The notes: generated from the sequence alone by a model not told the origin. Shown: positions 15,686 to 26,238, counted from the stretch's first letter. The stretch is DNA of 64,000 nucleotides from JACVRW01 sp034664085 (GCA_034664085.1 JAXDII010000092.1:1-64000); one strand, 5' to 3'. Numbers and translations: made by a program.

Positions 15686-16437
15686 TGGTACCCACGTTGG
15701 ACCAGGCCGTCGCCGGACGGCTGCAAGACGGCGTCTACCTGCCCCCGCTCGTGGCGTCGACTGAGTCCCTCGCCGAGCTCCTCGAGGAACTGCCCGAGGA
15801 GCTGCGCCGGCAGGCCTTCACGCACGCCTCCTGGGTGGAGCATCGCGCCGAGTCCTACGAGCGGCTCGCGTTCCTGGGCGACGTCGTCCTGAGCCTCGCG
15901 GTGTCGACCCACCTCTACCCGCGCTTCGAGCGCCACGGCGCCGGGCGCCTCACGAAGGTGCGCGCCCAGGCCGTCAGCGGCGCCTCCTGCGCCCGCGTGG
16001 CACAGGGCCTCGGCGTCCCCGAGGCGCTGCGCGCCGCCGCGCCGGACGGCACCACGGGGCGCAGTGCCGAGATGCTGGTGGCCTCTGAGCGCGTGCTGGC
16101 CTCGATCTGCGAGGCGGTCATCGGGGCCGCCTACCTCGCCTTCGGGTTCGAGCGCACCGGGCCGGCCGTGGTGGCTTCGTTCGCGCGCGAGATCGAGGAG
16201 GCCCTCGAGCACCCGGTCGACTACAAGTCCGTGCTGCAGGAGCGCCTGGCGCGCCGGGCCGAGGTCGTGACCTACACGACCGTCTCCGAGGAAGGCCCCG
16301 CGCACGATCGCAGCTTCATCGCCGTGGCCGAGGTGGACGGGCAGGAGCTCGGCCGCGGGGAGGGAAAAACCAAGAAGGGCGCGGAGCAGGAAGCCGCGCT
16401 GCACGCGCTCGATCACCTGGAAGAGGCGGCGCCCTAG
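15685..16437 (+). CDS. rnc: Ribonuclease III, with altered metal site
   Basis: Double-strand-specific endoribonuclease for rRNA and mRNA processing; 250 aa with an N-terminal RNase III domain and a C-terminal dsRNA-binding domain (ending GEGKTKKGAEQEAALHALDHL). The signature reads ERLAFLGDVVLSL, with Ala62 where the family has Glu (ERLEFLGD). The second ligand region reads LASICEAVIGAAYL, with Ser140 where the family has Asp. Asp66 and Glu143, matching the two most critical E. coli residues (D45 and E117), are kept. So two of the four conserved acidic ligands are missing. Located between acpP and smc, the usual place. Confidence 0.92.
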   Translation: MVPTLDQAVAGRLQDGVYLPPLVASTESLAELLEELPEELRRQAFTHASWVEHRAESYERLAFLGDVVLSLAVSTHLYPRFERHGAGRLTKVRAQAVSGASCARVAQGLGVPEALRAAAPDGTTGRSAEMLVASERVLASICEAVIGAAYLAFGFERTGPAVVASFAREIEEALEHPVDYKSVLQERLARRAEVVTYTTVSEEGPAHDRSFIAVAEVDGQELGRGEGKTKKGAEQEAALHALDHLEEAAP

Positions 16438-19400
16438 ATGCACCTCCGCTCGATCTCCATGAAGGGCTTCAAGTCCTTCCCCGACCGGACCAAGCTGGAG
16501 TTCGGCACCGGCGTCTCCGTGATCGTGGGCCCCAACGGCTCGGGCAAGTCGAACATCACCGACGGCGTGCTCTGGGCGCTCGGCGAGCAGTCGCCGCTCG
16601 CGGTGCGCGGCCAGGTGATGAAGGACGTGATCTTCGCCGGCGGGCACGGCGTGAAGGGCTCCAGCGCGGCCGAGGTCGAGGTCGTCATCGACAACGCCGA
16701 CGGCCAGCTCCCAACCGACTTCTCCGAGATCTCGATCGTGCGCCGCCTGAACCGCGACGGCGAGGGCGAGTACCGGCTCAACGGCGCCCGGTGCCGGCTG
16801 GTCGACGTGATGGAGGTGCTGTCCGACTCCGGCCTCGGCAAGGAGATGCACTCAGTCGTGTCGCAGGGCAAGGTCGAGCAGATCGTGCTCTCCCGCCCGC
16901 GCGAGCGGCGCCTGCTGATCGAGGAGGCCGCCGGGCTCGGCAAGCACCGCAAGCGCCGCCGGCGCGCGCAGCTCAAGCTGGAGCGCACCACCGACAACCT
17001 CGGCAGGGCGCTGGACGTAGAGCGCGAGGCGCGCTCGCGGCTGCGGCCGCTGAAGCGCCAGGCCGAGGCGGCCGAGCTGCACGAGCGGCTCGAGCGCCAG
17101 ACGCTCGAGGCGCGCTACACGCTGGCGCGCGACGCCTCCCGCGAGGCGCGTGCCGCCCTGACCGCGGCCGAGGAGCGCGCACGCGCAGCCCGCGCCGCGC
17201 GCGACGAGGCCGAGCGGCTGATGGGCGAGGTGGCCCGGCGCCGCGAGCAGGCCGAGCAGGCCTTCGCGGCCCAGAACAGCGAGCGCGAGCGCATCCAGGG
17301 CGGCCTGTTCGCCGCGCGGTCGGCGGCGGAGCGGATCACGATGCGCCTCGAGCGCGTCCGCGAGCAGGCCGAGGCCGCCGCCGAGCGTCGCGAGCGCCGC
17401 CTGCGCCAGCTGGAGCTGCTGGAGGCCGAGGCCGAGCGCGACGACGCCGCCGACGCGGCCCCGCTCCCAGAGGAGCGCCTGCCGCGCCCGCCCGAGGGTG
17501 AGGATTCGCCCGGAGGCACCGAGCGCGCCGACTGGGAGGCGCTCCCGGCCGCCGACCGGATTCGCTCGCTCGAGCGCGAGATCGCCCGGCTCGAGACCGA
17601 CCGCCAGGCGCGTTTGCGCGACGAGATCGAAAGCCTCGAGACCGAGCTGCAGAAGGCGCTCGAGGAGAGCGCCCGCCTCGAGCAGGCCGCGGCGGAGCGC
17701 CAGACCGCGCTCGCCACGGTCGAGCAGGAGGTCGAGCTGGCGCGCTCCGCGCGCCGCGAGGCCGAGCGCGGGGTGGAGGCCGCACGGGCGCGCGCGGCCC
17801 AGGCCGGCGCCGAGCTCGCGACCGTCAACCAGTTCCTGCGCACCGCCACCACGGCGCCAGATGGCTCGACCACGCTGGCGCAGTCGATCGACGTCGAGCC
17901 GGGCTACGAGCTGGCCCTGGCCGCAGCCCTGGGCCCGCGCCTGGCCGCCGCGCTGGTGGATGACGTGCCCGCGGGGGAGCGGGTGCTGGACCGCACCGGC
18001 GACAAGGGCGGCACGGCGCTCGTCGGAGGCCGCGCGAGCGGCCGCGGCGCGCACGGCGCGCCCCCGCCGCCTGGCGCGGAGGCGCTGATCGACCGCGTGC
18101 GCCCCGAATCGGCGGTCGCCGCGCTGGCCGAGCGACTGCTCGCAGGGGTCTGGGTCGTCGACTCGCTCGACAAGCTCCCCGAGGGCTTCGCCGCCCTCGC
18201 CGTCACGCGCGGCGGGCGCTGGCTCGATGGCGCCACCGGTGAGCTGTCACAGGCGGCCGCGGGCGGGCCCGAGCGGGTGCTCGAGGAGCGCCGCCGCCGC
18301 GACGAGCTGATCGCCACCTCCGAGCTTGCGGTTGCGGAGGAGGCCGACGCCCGGCGTATCGCCGAGGCCGCCGCCGAGGCGGTCGCCCGCGCCGACGCCG
18401 CCCGCGACGAGGCCGATGCCGCGCTGCGCCGCGCCGCCCGCGAGGCGGCGGAGGCCGCCGAGGGGGCCAGCCGCACCGAGTGGGTGATCGCGCGCCGCCG
18501 CGAGGCGCCCGACGAGGGCCCCGGAGCGGTGCGCCGGGCCGAGCTGCTGGCCGACCTGCGCGCCGAGCGGCGCATGGCGGAGCGCGTGGACGCCGAGCGC
18601 GAGGAGCGCGGCCGCCAGCTGGAGCGCGCCCGCACCGGCATCGAGCGCGACGCCACGATCGTCACCGACGCCGAGCGTGCCGCCGTCGCGCTCGACCACG
18701 CCCAGGTGGCCGTGGCCGCGCGCCGCGACGCCCTCGCCGAGGAGCTCGACCGCCACGCGGCCGGCGGGGAGCAGGCCGCCGGCGCCCTGCGCGCGTGCGC
18801 TCAGGAGGAGGCGGAGCTGCAGGGCCGCCTGAAGGAGGGAAGCGAGGCCGTCACCGGCGCCGAGGTGGCCGCGCAGCAGGTGCGCGACACGGCCGCGGAG
18901 GTCGAGCGCGACCTGGCCGGGCTCGCATCGAGCCTGGGCCTCGAGGCCCAGCCCGCCGACGAGGCGCTGCCCGCGGAGGAGCGCGAGGCGCTCGCCGCGC
19001 GCGTTGAGCGCCTGGCCCGCCGCCGTGAGCAGCTCGGGCCGGTCAACCCGCTGGCGAAGCAGGAGTACGACGAGGCGGTGGCCCACGTCGAGGAGCTCGA
19101 GGAGCAGCGCGGCGACCTGGAATCGGCCCTCGCTGAGCTGGAGGGCCTGATCACCGAGACCGACAAGCGCATCCGCGAGAGCTTCGAGGAGACGTTCGAG
19201 GCGGCCGCGAAGAACTTCGAGGAGGTCGTGCAGCACCTCTTCCCGGGCGGCCGCGGACGCCTGCGCCTGGTCCAGAGCGAGGGCCCGCGCGCCGTGATCG
19301 CGGGCGAGGACGCCTCCGACGCGGGCGAGGGCGACTCCGGCGCGGACCCAGACGACCAGCAGCCCGAGGCCGGAGTGGAGATCGAGGTCACTCCGCCGGG

Positions 19401-19728
19401 CAAGTCCACCAAGCGCCTGTCGCTGCTGTCGGGCGGCGAGAAGTCGCTTGTGGCGCTCGCCTTCATGTTCGCCGTCTTCCTCGCCCGGCCGTGCCCCTTC
19501 TACATCCTCGACGAGGTCGAGGCGGCGCTGGACGACATCAACATCGACCGCTTCCTGCAGCTGGTGGGGCGCTACTCGGACCGCGCGCAGTTCATCGTCG
19601 TGACCCACCAGAAGCGCACCATGGACGCCGCCGACACCCTCTACGGCGTCAGCATGGGCGGCGACGGCGTCTCGCGGGTGGTGTCGCGCCGGCTCGGCGA
19701 CGGCGGGGTGGACGAAGTCGCGGCCTAG
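16438..19728 (+). CDS. smc: Chromosome segregation ATPase SMC
   Basis: Core of the bacterial condensin. 1096 aa: N-terminal ATPase half with Walker A GPNGSGKS (31-38), a long coiled coil (about 165-470, rich in Glu, Arg and Ala), a hinge (about 480-620, containing ELALAAALGPRLAAALVDD), a second coiled coil to about 930, and the C-terminal half with signature LLSGGEKSLVALAF (near 995) and Walker B FYILDEVEAALDD. Slightly shorter than the usual 1150-1200 aa. An acidic insert (DASDAGEGDSGADPDD) precedes the signature. Starts directly after the rnc stop. Confidence 0.95.
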   Translation: MHLRSISMKGFKSFPDRTKLEFGTGVSVIVGPNGSGKSNITDGVLWALGEQSPLAVRGQVMKDVIFAGGHGVKGSSAAEVEVVIDNADGQLPTDFSEISIVRRLNRDGEGEYRLNGARCRLVDVMEVLSDSGLGKEMHSVVSQGKVEQIVLSRPRERRLLIEEAAGLGKHRKRRRRAQLKLERTTDNLGRALDVEREARSRLRPLKRQAEAAELHERLERQTLEARYTLARDASREARAALTAAEERARAARAARDEAERLMGEVARRREQAEQAFAAQNSERERIQGGLFAARSAAERITMRLERVREQAEAAAERRERRLRQLELLEAEAERDDAADAAPLPEERLPRPPEGEDSPGGTERADWEALPAADRIRSLEREIARLETDRQARLRDEIESLETELQKALEESARLEQAAAERQTALATVEQEVELARSARREAERGVEAARARAAQAGAELATVNQFLRTATTAPDGSTTLAQSIDVEPGYELALAAALGPRLAAALVDDVPAGERVLDRTGDKGGTALVGGRASGRGAHGAPPPPGAEALIDRVRPESAVAALAERLLAGVWVVDSLDKLPEGFAALAVTRGGRWLDGATGELSQAAAGGPERVLEERRRRDELIATSELAVAEEADARRIAEAAAEAVARADAARDEADAALRRAAREAAEAAEGASRTEWVIARRREAPDEGPGAVRRAELLADLRAERRMAERVDAEREERGRQLERARTGIERDATIVTDAERAAVALDHAQVAVAARRDALAEELDRHAAGGEQAAGALRACAQEEAELQGRLKEGSEAVTGAEVAAQQVRDTAAEVERDLAGLASSLGLEAQPADEALPAEEREALAARVERLARRREQLGPVNPLAKQEYDEAVAHVEELEEQRGDLESALAELEGLITETDKRIRESFEETFEAAAKNFEEVVQHLFPGGRGRLRLVQSEGPRAVIAGEDASDAGEGDSGADPDDQQPEAGVEIEVTPPGKSTKRLSLLSGGEKSLVALAFMFAVFLARPCPFYILDEVEAALDDINIDRFLQLVGRYSDRAQFIVVTHQKRTMDAADTLYGVSMGGDGVSRVVSRRLGDGGVDEVAA

Positions 19729-19731
19729 GGT
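19726..19731 (+). promoter_or_regulatory. Candidate -10 (TAGGGT) for ftsY, sharing the smc stop
   Basis: The TAG stop of smc (19726-19728) forms the first half of TAGGGT, which lies 7 bases before GTG 19739. Confidence 0.5.
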
Positions 19732-19738
19732 TGGCTGC

Positions 19739-20728
19739 GTGACCCGCACCTGGCACGAGCTGTTCGTAACCGGAGAGGACGCGCCGCCGCCGCCCGAGCA
19801 GGAGGCGGAGCCCGAGCGCCGCGGCTTCTTCACGCGGCTGCGCGAGAACATGTCGAAGACGCGCCAGGCGCTCGGCGCAGAGCTGCAGGCCACGGTCTTC
19901 CAGTCGCTCGACGACGAGGCCTTCGAGCGCCTCGAGGAGGCGCTCATCTACGCCGACGTCGGCGCGCCGACCACCGCGGCGATCGTCGAGAAGCTCGAGC
20001 GCGAGGCCGAGCAGGGCGAGCTCGCGGACGGAGCGGACCTGTCGCGGCGCCTGCAGGAGCTGCTCGCCGACACCGCGCGCCTGGAGGGCGACACGATCCC
20101 GCTCACCGAGCACCCCACGGTGATCCTGGTCGTGGGCGTCAACGGCAGCGGCAAGACCACCACCGTCGGCAAGATGGCCTGGCACCTCCAGCAGGAGCTG
20201 GGGCGCTCCGTGCTGCTGGCCGCCGCGGACACCTTCCGCGCCGCCGCCGCCGAGCAGCTCACGCTCTGGGCCGGGCGGGCCGGCTGCGAGATCGTGCGCG
20301 GCGAGGCCGGCTCCGATCCCGGCGCCGTCGCCTTCGATGCGATCGAGGCGGCCAAGGCGCGCGGCCACGACGTGGTGATCGTCGACACCGCCGGTCGCCT
20401 GCACACGCAGCAGCACCTGATGGACGAGCTGCGCAAGGTGCGCAAGGTGATCGCCGGCCAGGCGCCCGGCGCGCCACACGAGACGCTGCTCACGATCGAC
20501 GCCACCACCGGCCAGAACGGGCTGCGCCAGGCGATGCTGTTCCGCGAGGCGGTGGACGTGACGGGCATCGCGCTGACCAAGCTGGACGGCACCGCCAAGG
20601 GCGGCATCGCGCTCGCCATCGCCCAGGAGCTGGGCGTGCCGGTCAAGCTGATCGGCATCGGCGAGGCCCTGGAGGACCTGCGGCCGTTCGACCCGGACGA
20701 CTTCGCGCGCGCAATACTCGAGGCGTGA
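19739..20728 (+). CDS. ftsY: Signal recognition particle receptor FtsY
   Basis: SRP receptor GTPase that docks ribosome-nascent-chain complexes at the membrane. 329 aa: a short acidic N-terminal region (about 1-30), the helical N domain, then the G domain with GVNGSGKTTTVGKMA (G1), DTFRAAAAEQL, DTAGRLHTQQHLMDEL and TKLDGTAKGG. The long acidic A domain of E. coli FtsY is absent, as in other actinobacteria. Ends in a GTGA overlap with the next gene. Confidence 0.95.
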   Translation: MTRTWHELFVTGEDAPPPPEQEAEPERRGFFTRLRENMSKTRQALGAELQATVFQSLDDEAFERLEEALIYADVGAPTTAAIVEKLEREAEQGELADGADLSRRLQELLADTARLEGDTIPLTEHPTVILVVGVNGSGKTTTVGKMAWHLQQELGRSVLLAAADTFRAAAAEQLTLWAGRAGCEIVRGEAGSDPGAVAFDAIEAAKARGHDVVIVDTAGRLHTQQHLMDELRKVRKVIAGQAPGAPHETLLTIDATTGQNGLRQAMLFREAVDVTGIALTKLDGTAKGGIALAIAQELGVPVKLIGIGEALEDLRPFDPDDFARAILEA

Positions 20729-21831
20729 GCGAGCGCGGGGCCGGGACGCGGGTCGTGCGGGCTGGGCTGCCCCCGGCCGAGCAGGGGGCGCCCTTCCTGC
20801 CGGGGCCGGTGTTGGCGGCGCCGTTCCACCTGCAGGGCGACGTGGAGAGCTCCGAGTGGGTCTACAACCGCTACGGCAACCCGACCTGGGAGCGCTACGA
20901 GTCGGCGCTGGGGGAGCTCGAAGGCGCCGAGGTGGTGCTGTTCCCGTCCGGCATGGCCGCCGCCACCGCCCTGCTGCTGACCGGGCTGCGCCCGGGAGCG
21001 GCGGTCGCGTTCGACAGCGGCTGCTACCGCGGCGTGCGCGGGCTGGCTGAGACGCACCTGGCGCCGCGCGGGGTCGAGGTGCGCCAGGCGCCGCCAGCCG
21101 AGCTGGAGAGCGCGCTGCAGGGCGCGGACATGGTGTGGCTCGAGTCGCCCTCCAACCCGAACCTGAACGTGTACGACCTGGCGGCGCTGGCGGAGACCGC
21201 CCGCGCCGCCGGTGCCGTGAGCGTGGTGGACAACACGACGGCGGGGCCGCTGTTCCAGAAGCCGCTCGACCTGGGGGCGGACTTCGTGCTCACGAGCGCG
21301 ACCAAGCACCTGTCCGGGCACGCCGACCTGATGCTGGGCTACGTCGCTACGCGCGACCCCGGCCGGGCGGCAGAGCTGCGCGACTGGCGCACCAAGTCCG
21401 GCTCGGTGCCGGGCCCGTTCGAGGCATGGCTTGCGCACCGGTCGCTGGCGACGCTGGCGCTGCGCCTGGACCGCGGAAGCGCCAACGCCCTCGCCCTGGC
21501 CGAGCGGCTGGCCGCGCGCGACGACGTGGAGGGCGTGCGCTACCCCGGCCTCGCAAGCGACGCCGACCACGAGGTCGCCCGCCGCCAGATGAGCGGGTAC
21601 GGCACGGTGCTGGCGTTCGACCTCGGCGGCCGTGAGCGCGCGGAGCGCTTCCTGGCCGCGGCCGAGCTGGTGATCGAGGCGACCAGCTTCGGCGGCGTGC
21701 AGACGACCGCCGAGCGGCGCGGGCGCTGGAGCGGCGACGACGTGCCGGAGGGCTTCATCCGCCTGTCCGCCGGCTGTGAGGACACCGCCGACCTGGTCGC
21801 CGACGTGGAGCGCGCGCTCGCCGTGGCGTGA
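20725..21831 (+). CDS. Cys/Met metabolism PLP enzyme (gamma-synthase/lyase type)
   Basis: 368-residue fold-type I PLP enzyme of the cystathionine gamma-synthase / methionine gamma-lyase family. Visible: YNRYGNPTWERYESALGELEG near the start (family YSRxxNPT), PSGMAAATALLL for phosphate binding, and the PLP lysine in TSATKHLSGHADLMLG. Its exact substrate among homoserine esters, cystathionine and methionine cannot be told. GTG start overlapping the ftsY stop; coupled to the next gene by another GTGA. Confidence 0.85.
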   Translation: MSERGAGTRVVRAGLPPAEQGAPFLPGPVLAAPFHLQGDVESSEWVYNRYGNPTWERYESALGELEGAEVVLFPSGMAAATALLLTGLRPGAAVAFDSGCYRGVRGLAETHLAPRGVEVRQAPPAELESALQGADMVWLESPSNPNLNVYDLAALAETARAAGAVSVVDNTTAGPLFQKPLDLGADFVLTSATKHLSGHADLMLGYVATRDPGRAAELRDWRTKSGSVPGPFEAWLAHRSLATLALRLDRGSANALALAERLAARDDVEGVRYPGLASDADHEVARRQMSGYGTVLAFDLGGRERAERFLAAAELVIEATSFGGVQTTAERRGRWSGDDVPEGFIRLSAGCEDTADLVADVERALAVA

Positions 21832-22625
21832 GCGGGACGCTGCTCGTCACGGGCGGCAGCGGCTACCTCGGCCGCGAGCTGCTGCGCCGCGGCGAGGCGA
21901 CCGGCACCTATCTGACCGGGAGCCCGCCGGCCGGTGGCCTCCGGCTCGACATCAGGGACGCGGACGCGGTGGGGGCGGCCTTCGAGTCGCTGCGGCCCGA
22001 CGCGGTGATCAACGCGGCCTACCGCGCCGACGACCGCGCCACGACGTTCGACGGGGCGCTGGCCGTGGCGCGGGCAGCGGCCGCGGCGGGCGCCCGGCTC
22101 GTACAGGTCTCGACGGACCTGGTGTTCGACGGTGACAAGGGCGAGCCGTACACCGAGCAGGACGAGCCGCGCCCGCTGACCCCCTACGGGCGGGCCAAGG
22201 CGGACGCCGAGCGGGCGGTGCGAGACGCGCATCCCGGCGCGCTCGTGGTACGCACCTCGCTGATCTACGGGGGTGCGGAGCCGGGCCCGCAGGAGCGCCT
22301 GGCGGCGGACCCGGGCGCCACCTTCTTCACCGACGAGGTGCGCTCCCCGATCCACGCCGGCGATCTCGCCGCCGCTCTGCTGGAGCTGGTGTGGTCGCGG
22401 CACTCGGGCCTGCTGCACGTGGCCGGGGCGGACGCCCTCAGCCGCTACGAGTTCGCGCGGCTGCTCGCGCCGGCGGCCTCGCCGCCGCGCTCCTCCACGG
22501 TCGCGGGGTCGGGCCTGGCCAGGCCGCGCAACTGCCCGCTGGCGGTCGACCGCGCCCGCGAACTGCTCGGGACGAGGCTGCGCGGGGCGCGCGAAGTATT
22601 GGAAGGGCGCCGCGCGCGCCCCTAG
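21828..22625 (+). CDS. NAD(P)-dependent sugar reductase, RmlD-like
   Basis: 265-residue short-chain dehydrogenase of the extended type. The nucleotide-binding motif is TGGSGYLGREL, and the catalytic motif is YGRAKADAE with VSTDLVFDG upstream. Best match by eye is the dTDP-4-dehydrorhamnose reductase family. No other rhamnose gene is near, so the substrate is open. It is coupled to the PLP enzyme upstream, an unusual partner. Confidence 0.75.
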   Translation: MSGTLLVTGGSGYLGRELLRRGEATGTYLTGSPPAGGLRLDIRDADAVGAAFESLRPDAVINAAYRADDRATTFDGALAVARAAAAAGARLVQVSTDLVFDGDKGEPYTEQDEPRPLTPYGRAKADAERAVRDAHPGALVVRTSLIYGGAEPGPQERLAADPGATFFTDEVRSPIHAGDLAAALLELVWSRHSGLLHVAGADALSRYEFARLLAPAASPPRSSTVAGSGLARPRNCPLAVDRARELLGTRLRGAREVLEGRRARP

Positions 22626-22628
22626 GAT
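22623..22628 (+). promoter_or_regulatory. Candidate -10 (TAGGAT) for nfeD, sharing a stop codon
   Basis: The stop TAG of the RmlD-like gene begins TAGGAT, 8 bases before ATG 22637. Confidence 0.5.
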
Positions 22629-22636
22629 CGACTGCG

Positions 22637-23062
22637 ATGGACGAGTGGATCCTGTGGATGGTCGCGGCGGGGGTGCTGGCCGTCGGCGAGATGTTCACGC
22701 TCGGGTTCTTCGCCGGGCCGATCGCGATTGCCGCGGTCACCGCGGCGATCGTCGCACTGGCCGGCGGCGGGCTCGCGCTCCAGTGGATCGTCTTCACGGC
22801 CGTGTCGGCGGCATCGCTGCTGGTCTTGCGGCCGATCGCCCGGCGCCATCTGCACACGCCCGCGCGGCTGCGCACGGGCACGGCGGCGCTCGTCGGCGCC
22901 CCCGCGGTCGTGCTGGAGCGGGTGGACCGCGACGGCGGGACGGTCAAGCTGGCGGGCGAGATCTGGACCGCCCGGTCGTATGACGAGGACCACGCCTTCG
23001 AGCCGGGCACCCGGGTCGAGGTGCTCAAGATCGACGGCGCCACCGCGCTGGTATCCGAATAG
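22637..23062 (+). CDS. NfeD-like membrane protein
   Basis: 141 residues: two or three membrane helices (about 5-70) followed by a soluble OB-fold domain (about 80-140, ALVGAPAVVLERVDRDGG and KIDGATALVSE). This is the short NfeD type that partners SPFH proteins in membrane microdomains. The SPFH gene follows 12 bases downstream, so the two very probably act together. Confidence 0.85.
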   Translation: MDEWILWMVAAGVLAVGEMFTLGFFAGPIAIAAVTAAIVALAGGGLALQWIVFTAVSAASLLVLRPIARRHLHTPARLRTGTAALVGAPAVVLERVDRDGGTVKLAGEIWTARSYDEDHAFEPGTRVEVLKIDGATALVSE

Positions 23063-23074
23063 AGAGGACCTCCC

Positions 23075-23983
23075 TTGGCCACCCTGATCGTGCTCATCGT
23101 CGTAGCGGTCGTCGTGCTGGTCACGCTGTCGCGCGGAATCCGGATCGTCCCGCAGGCGCGTGCCGGGATAGTCGAGCGGCTGGGGCGCTACCAGCGCACC
23201 CTCGACGCCGGGCTGGCGCTGATCGTGCCGTACGTGGACCGCGTCAAGCCGCTGATCGACTTGCGCGAGACGGTTGTCTCGTTCCCGCCGCAGCCGGTGA
23301 TCACCGAGGACAACCTGGTGATCAACATCGACACGGTCATCTACTTCCAGGTCACCGACCCGAAGGCCGCGACGTACGAGATCCAGGACTTCATCGCGGC
23401 GATCGAGCAGCTCACGGTCACCACGCTGCGCAACGTGATCGGCGGCATGACGCTCGAGGACACGCTCACCTCGCGCGACAAGGTCAGCACCGCGCTGCGC
23501 CACGTGCTCGACGAGGCGACCGGCAAGTGGGGCATCCGGGTGAACCGGGTCGAGCTGAAGGCGGTCGACCCGCCGGCGTCGATCCAGGAGGCGATGGAGA
23601 AGCAGATGCGCGCCGAGCGCGACCGGCGTGCGGCGATCCTGACCGCCGAGGGCGTCAAGCAGTCGCAGATCCTCACCGCGGAGGGGGAGAAGCAGAGCGC
23701 CATCCTGCGGGCCGAGGGCCAGCGCGAGGCGCAGATCCTGCAGGCGGAGGGCCAGTCGAAGGCGATCGAGACCGTCTTCCAGGCCATCCACCGCGGCGAC
23801 GCCGATCCAAAGCTGCTCGCCTACCAGTACCTCCAGGTGCTGCCCCAGATCGCCCAGGGCGACTCGAACAAGGTCTGGATCATTCCGAGCGAGATCACGC
23901 AGGCGCTCTCGAACATCGGCGCGGTGCTGCCGAAGCCGGACGAGCCGCCGCAGCCAAAGCCGCCGCTCCCGCCCGAGGGGTAG
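23075..23983 (+). CDS. SPFH/stomatin-like membrane scaffold protein
   Basis: 302 residues: one N-terminal membrane anchor (about 2-20), then the band-7 domain with RIVPQARAGIVERLGRYQR and a helical region with repeated AEG segments (residues about 185-225). The C-terminus is Pro-rich. It belongs to the QmcA/paraslipin type that organises membrane domains and quality control. The start is a TTG at 23075, preceded by GAGAGGACC. No ATG or GTG gives the membrane anchor. Confidence 0.88.
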   Translation: MATLIVLIVVAVVVLVTLSRGIRIVPQARAGIVERLGRYQRTLDAGLALIVPYVDRVKPLIDLRETVVSFPPQPVITEDNLVINIDTVIYFQVTDPKAATYEIQDFIAAIEQLTVTTLRNVIGGMTLEDTLTSRDKVSTALRHVLDEATGKWGIRVNRVELKAVDPPASIQEAMEKQMRAERDRRAAILTAEGVKQSQILTAEGEKQSAILRAEGQREAQILQAEGQSKAIETVFQAIHRGDADPKLLAYQYLQVLPQIAQGDSNKVWIIPSEITQALSNIGAVLPKPDEPPQPKPPLPPEG

Positions 23984-23986
23984 CGC

Positions 23987-24385
23987 GTGGCGGGCGGACC
24001 GGAGCTGGTGCGCCAGGCCTACGAGGGCCTGGGGCGGCGTGACTACGGCCTGCTCCTGCGGCTCGCGGATCCCGACTTCGAGATGGACCTCACCGAGCGC
24101 GTGCTCAATCCGGCGACCTACCGTGGTCCGGAGGGGCTGCTGCGCTTCCTGGGGGAGATCGACGAGCTCTGGACGTCCATGGAGATGGAGGTCGAGCGGG
24201 TGCTCGGCCGAGGCGACGAGGTGCTGGCGGTGCTGCTCGTGAAGCTCCGCGGAAGGGGCAGCGGCGTGGAGCTCGAGAGCCGCATCGCCCAGACCTGGAC
24301 GCTCCGCGACGGCAAGCTGCTGCGGATGCGGCTGCGCGTGGACGCGGAGGCGGCCGTCGCGGATTTCGAGGCGGGCGTGGGCTAG
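23987..24385 (+). CDS. SnoaL-like (NTF2-fold) protein
   Basis: 132 residues with the NTF2-like pattern: an N-terminal helix (ELVRQAYEGLGRRDYGLLLRL), LADPDFEMDLTE, and a curved sheet ending AQTWTLRDGKLLRMRLRVD. Members include polyketide cyclases, isomerases and proteins of no known activity. No catalytic residues can be assigned. GTG start 3 bases after the SPFH stop, so co-transcribed with it. Confidence 0.75.
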   Translation: MAGGPELVRQAYEGLGRRDYGLLLRLADPDFEMDLTERVLNPATYRGPEGLLRFLGEIDELWTSMEMEVERVLGRGDEVLAVLLVKLRGRGSGVELESRIAQTWTLRDGKLLRMRLRVDAEAAVADFEAGVG

Positions 24386-24388
24386 CCT
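24383..24388 (+). promoter_or_regulatory. Candidate -10 (TAGCCT) for ffh, sharing a stop codon
   Basis: The TAG stop of the SnoaL-like gene is the start of TAGCCT, 7 bases before GTG 24396. Confidence 0.5.
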
Positions 24389-24395
24389 CTGCCTT

Positions 24396-25724
<1,329 letters not shown>

Positions 25725-25738
25725 CCTCTGCCTTCCTC

Positions 25739-26005
25739 ATGGCCGTAAGAGTCCGACTGACCCGAGTGGGCAGCAAGAAGAATCCGATCTGGCGCGTGGT
25801 CGTCTCCGACCAGCGCTCGCCGCGCGATGGTCGCTTCATCGAGACGATCGGGCACTACAACCCGCAGACCGAGCCCTCGACGATCCGCATCGACGAGGAA
25901 CGCCTCCAGCACTGGATCGCCCGCGGCGCACAGCCGAGCGGGACCGTGAAGCAGCTGATGAAGGCACAGGCCAAGAGCGGGACGGCCACTCCCTCCTCGG
26001 AATAG
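25739..26005 (+). CDS. rpsP: 30S ribosomal protein S16
   Basis: 88-residue S16. The start AVRVRLTRVGSKKNPIWRVV and the motif DGRFIETIGHYNPQTEP are diagnostic. First of the conserved rpsP-KH-rimM-trmD-rplS order. The next gene starts on the last base of its stop codon. Confidence 0.96.
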   Translation: MAVRVRLTRVGSKKNPIWRVVVSDQRSPRDGRFIETIGHYNPQTEPSTIRIDEERLQHWIARGAQPSGTVKQLMKAQAKSGTATPSSE

Positions 26006-26238
26006 TGGAGGACCTGCTCGAGTACCTCGCCCGGTCGCTCGTCGACAAGCCGGACGAGGTCTCGGTTGACGGGTTCGACGAGGAGGATGGGACGATCGTG
26101 CTGGAGCTGCGCGTCGCCGAGGACGATGCCGGCAAGGTGATCGGCCGCGGCGGACGCACCGTCGCCGCCCTGCGCATGGTCATGAAGGCCGCTGCGGTGC
26201 GCGAGGGGCGCCGAGTGCTCGTCGACGTCGTCGATTGA
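26005..26238 (+). CDS. khpA: KH-domain RNA-binding protein KhpA
   Basis: 77 residues forming a single KH domain with the RNA-contacting loop VIGRGGRTVAAL (GxxG motif). In other bacteria KhpA pairs with KhpB/EloR and affects small-RNA binding and cell elongation; no khpB is in the window. Its position between rpsP and rimM is the usual one. GTG start overlapping the rpsP stop by one base. Confidence 0.93.
   Translation: MEDLLEYLARSLVDKPDEVSVDGFDEEDGTIVLELRVAEDDAGKVIGRGGRTVAALRMVMKAAAVREGRRVLVDVVD

Noticed and set aside
20725..22625. A horizontally acquired metabolic insert between ftsY and ffh
   Set aside because: Base composition and codon usage match the neighbours and the genes are coupled to ftsY by overlaps, so there is no sequence sign of recent transfer.
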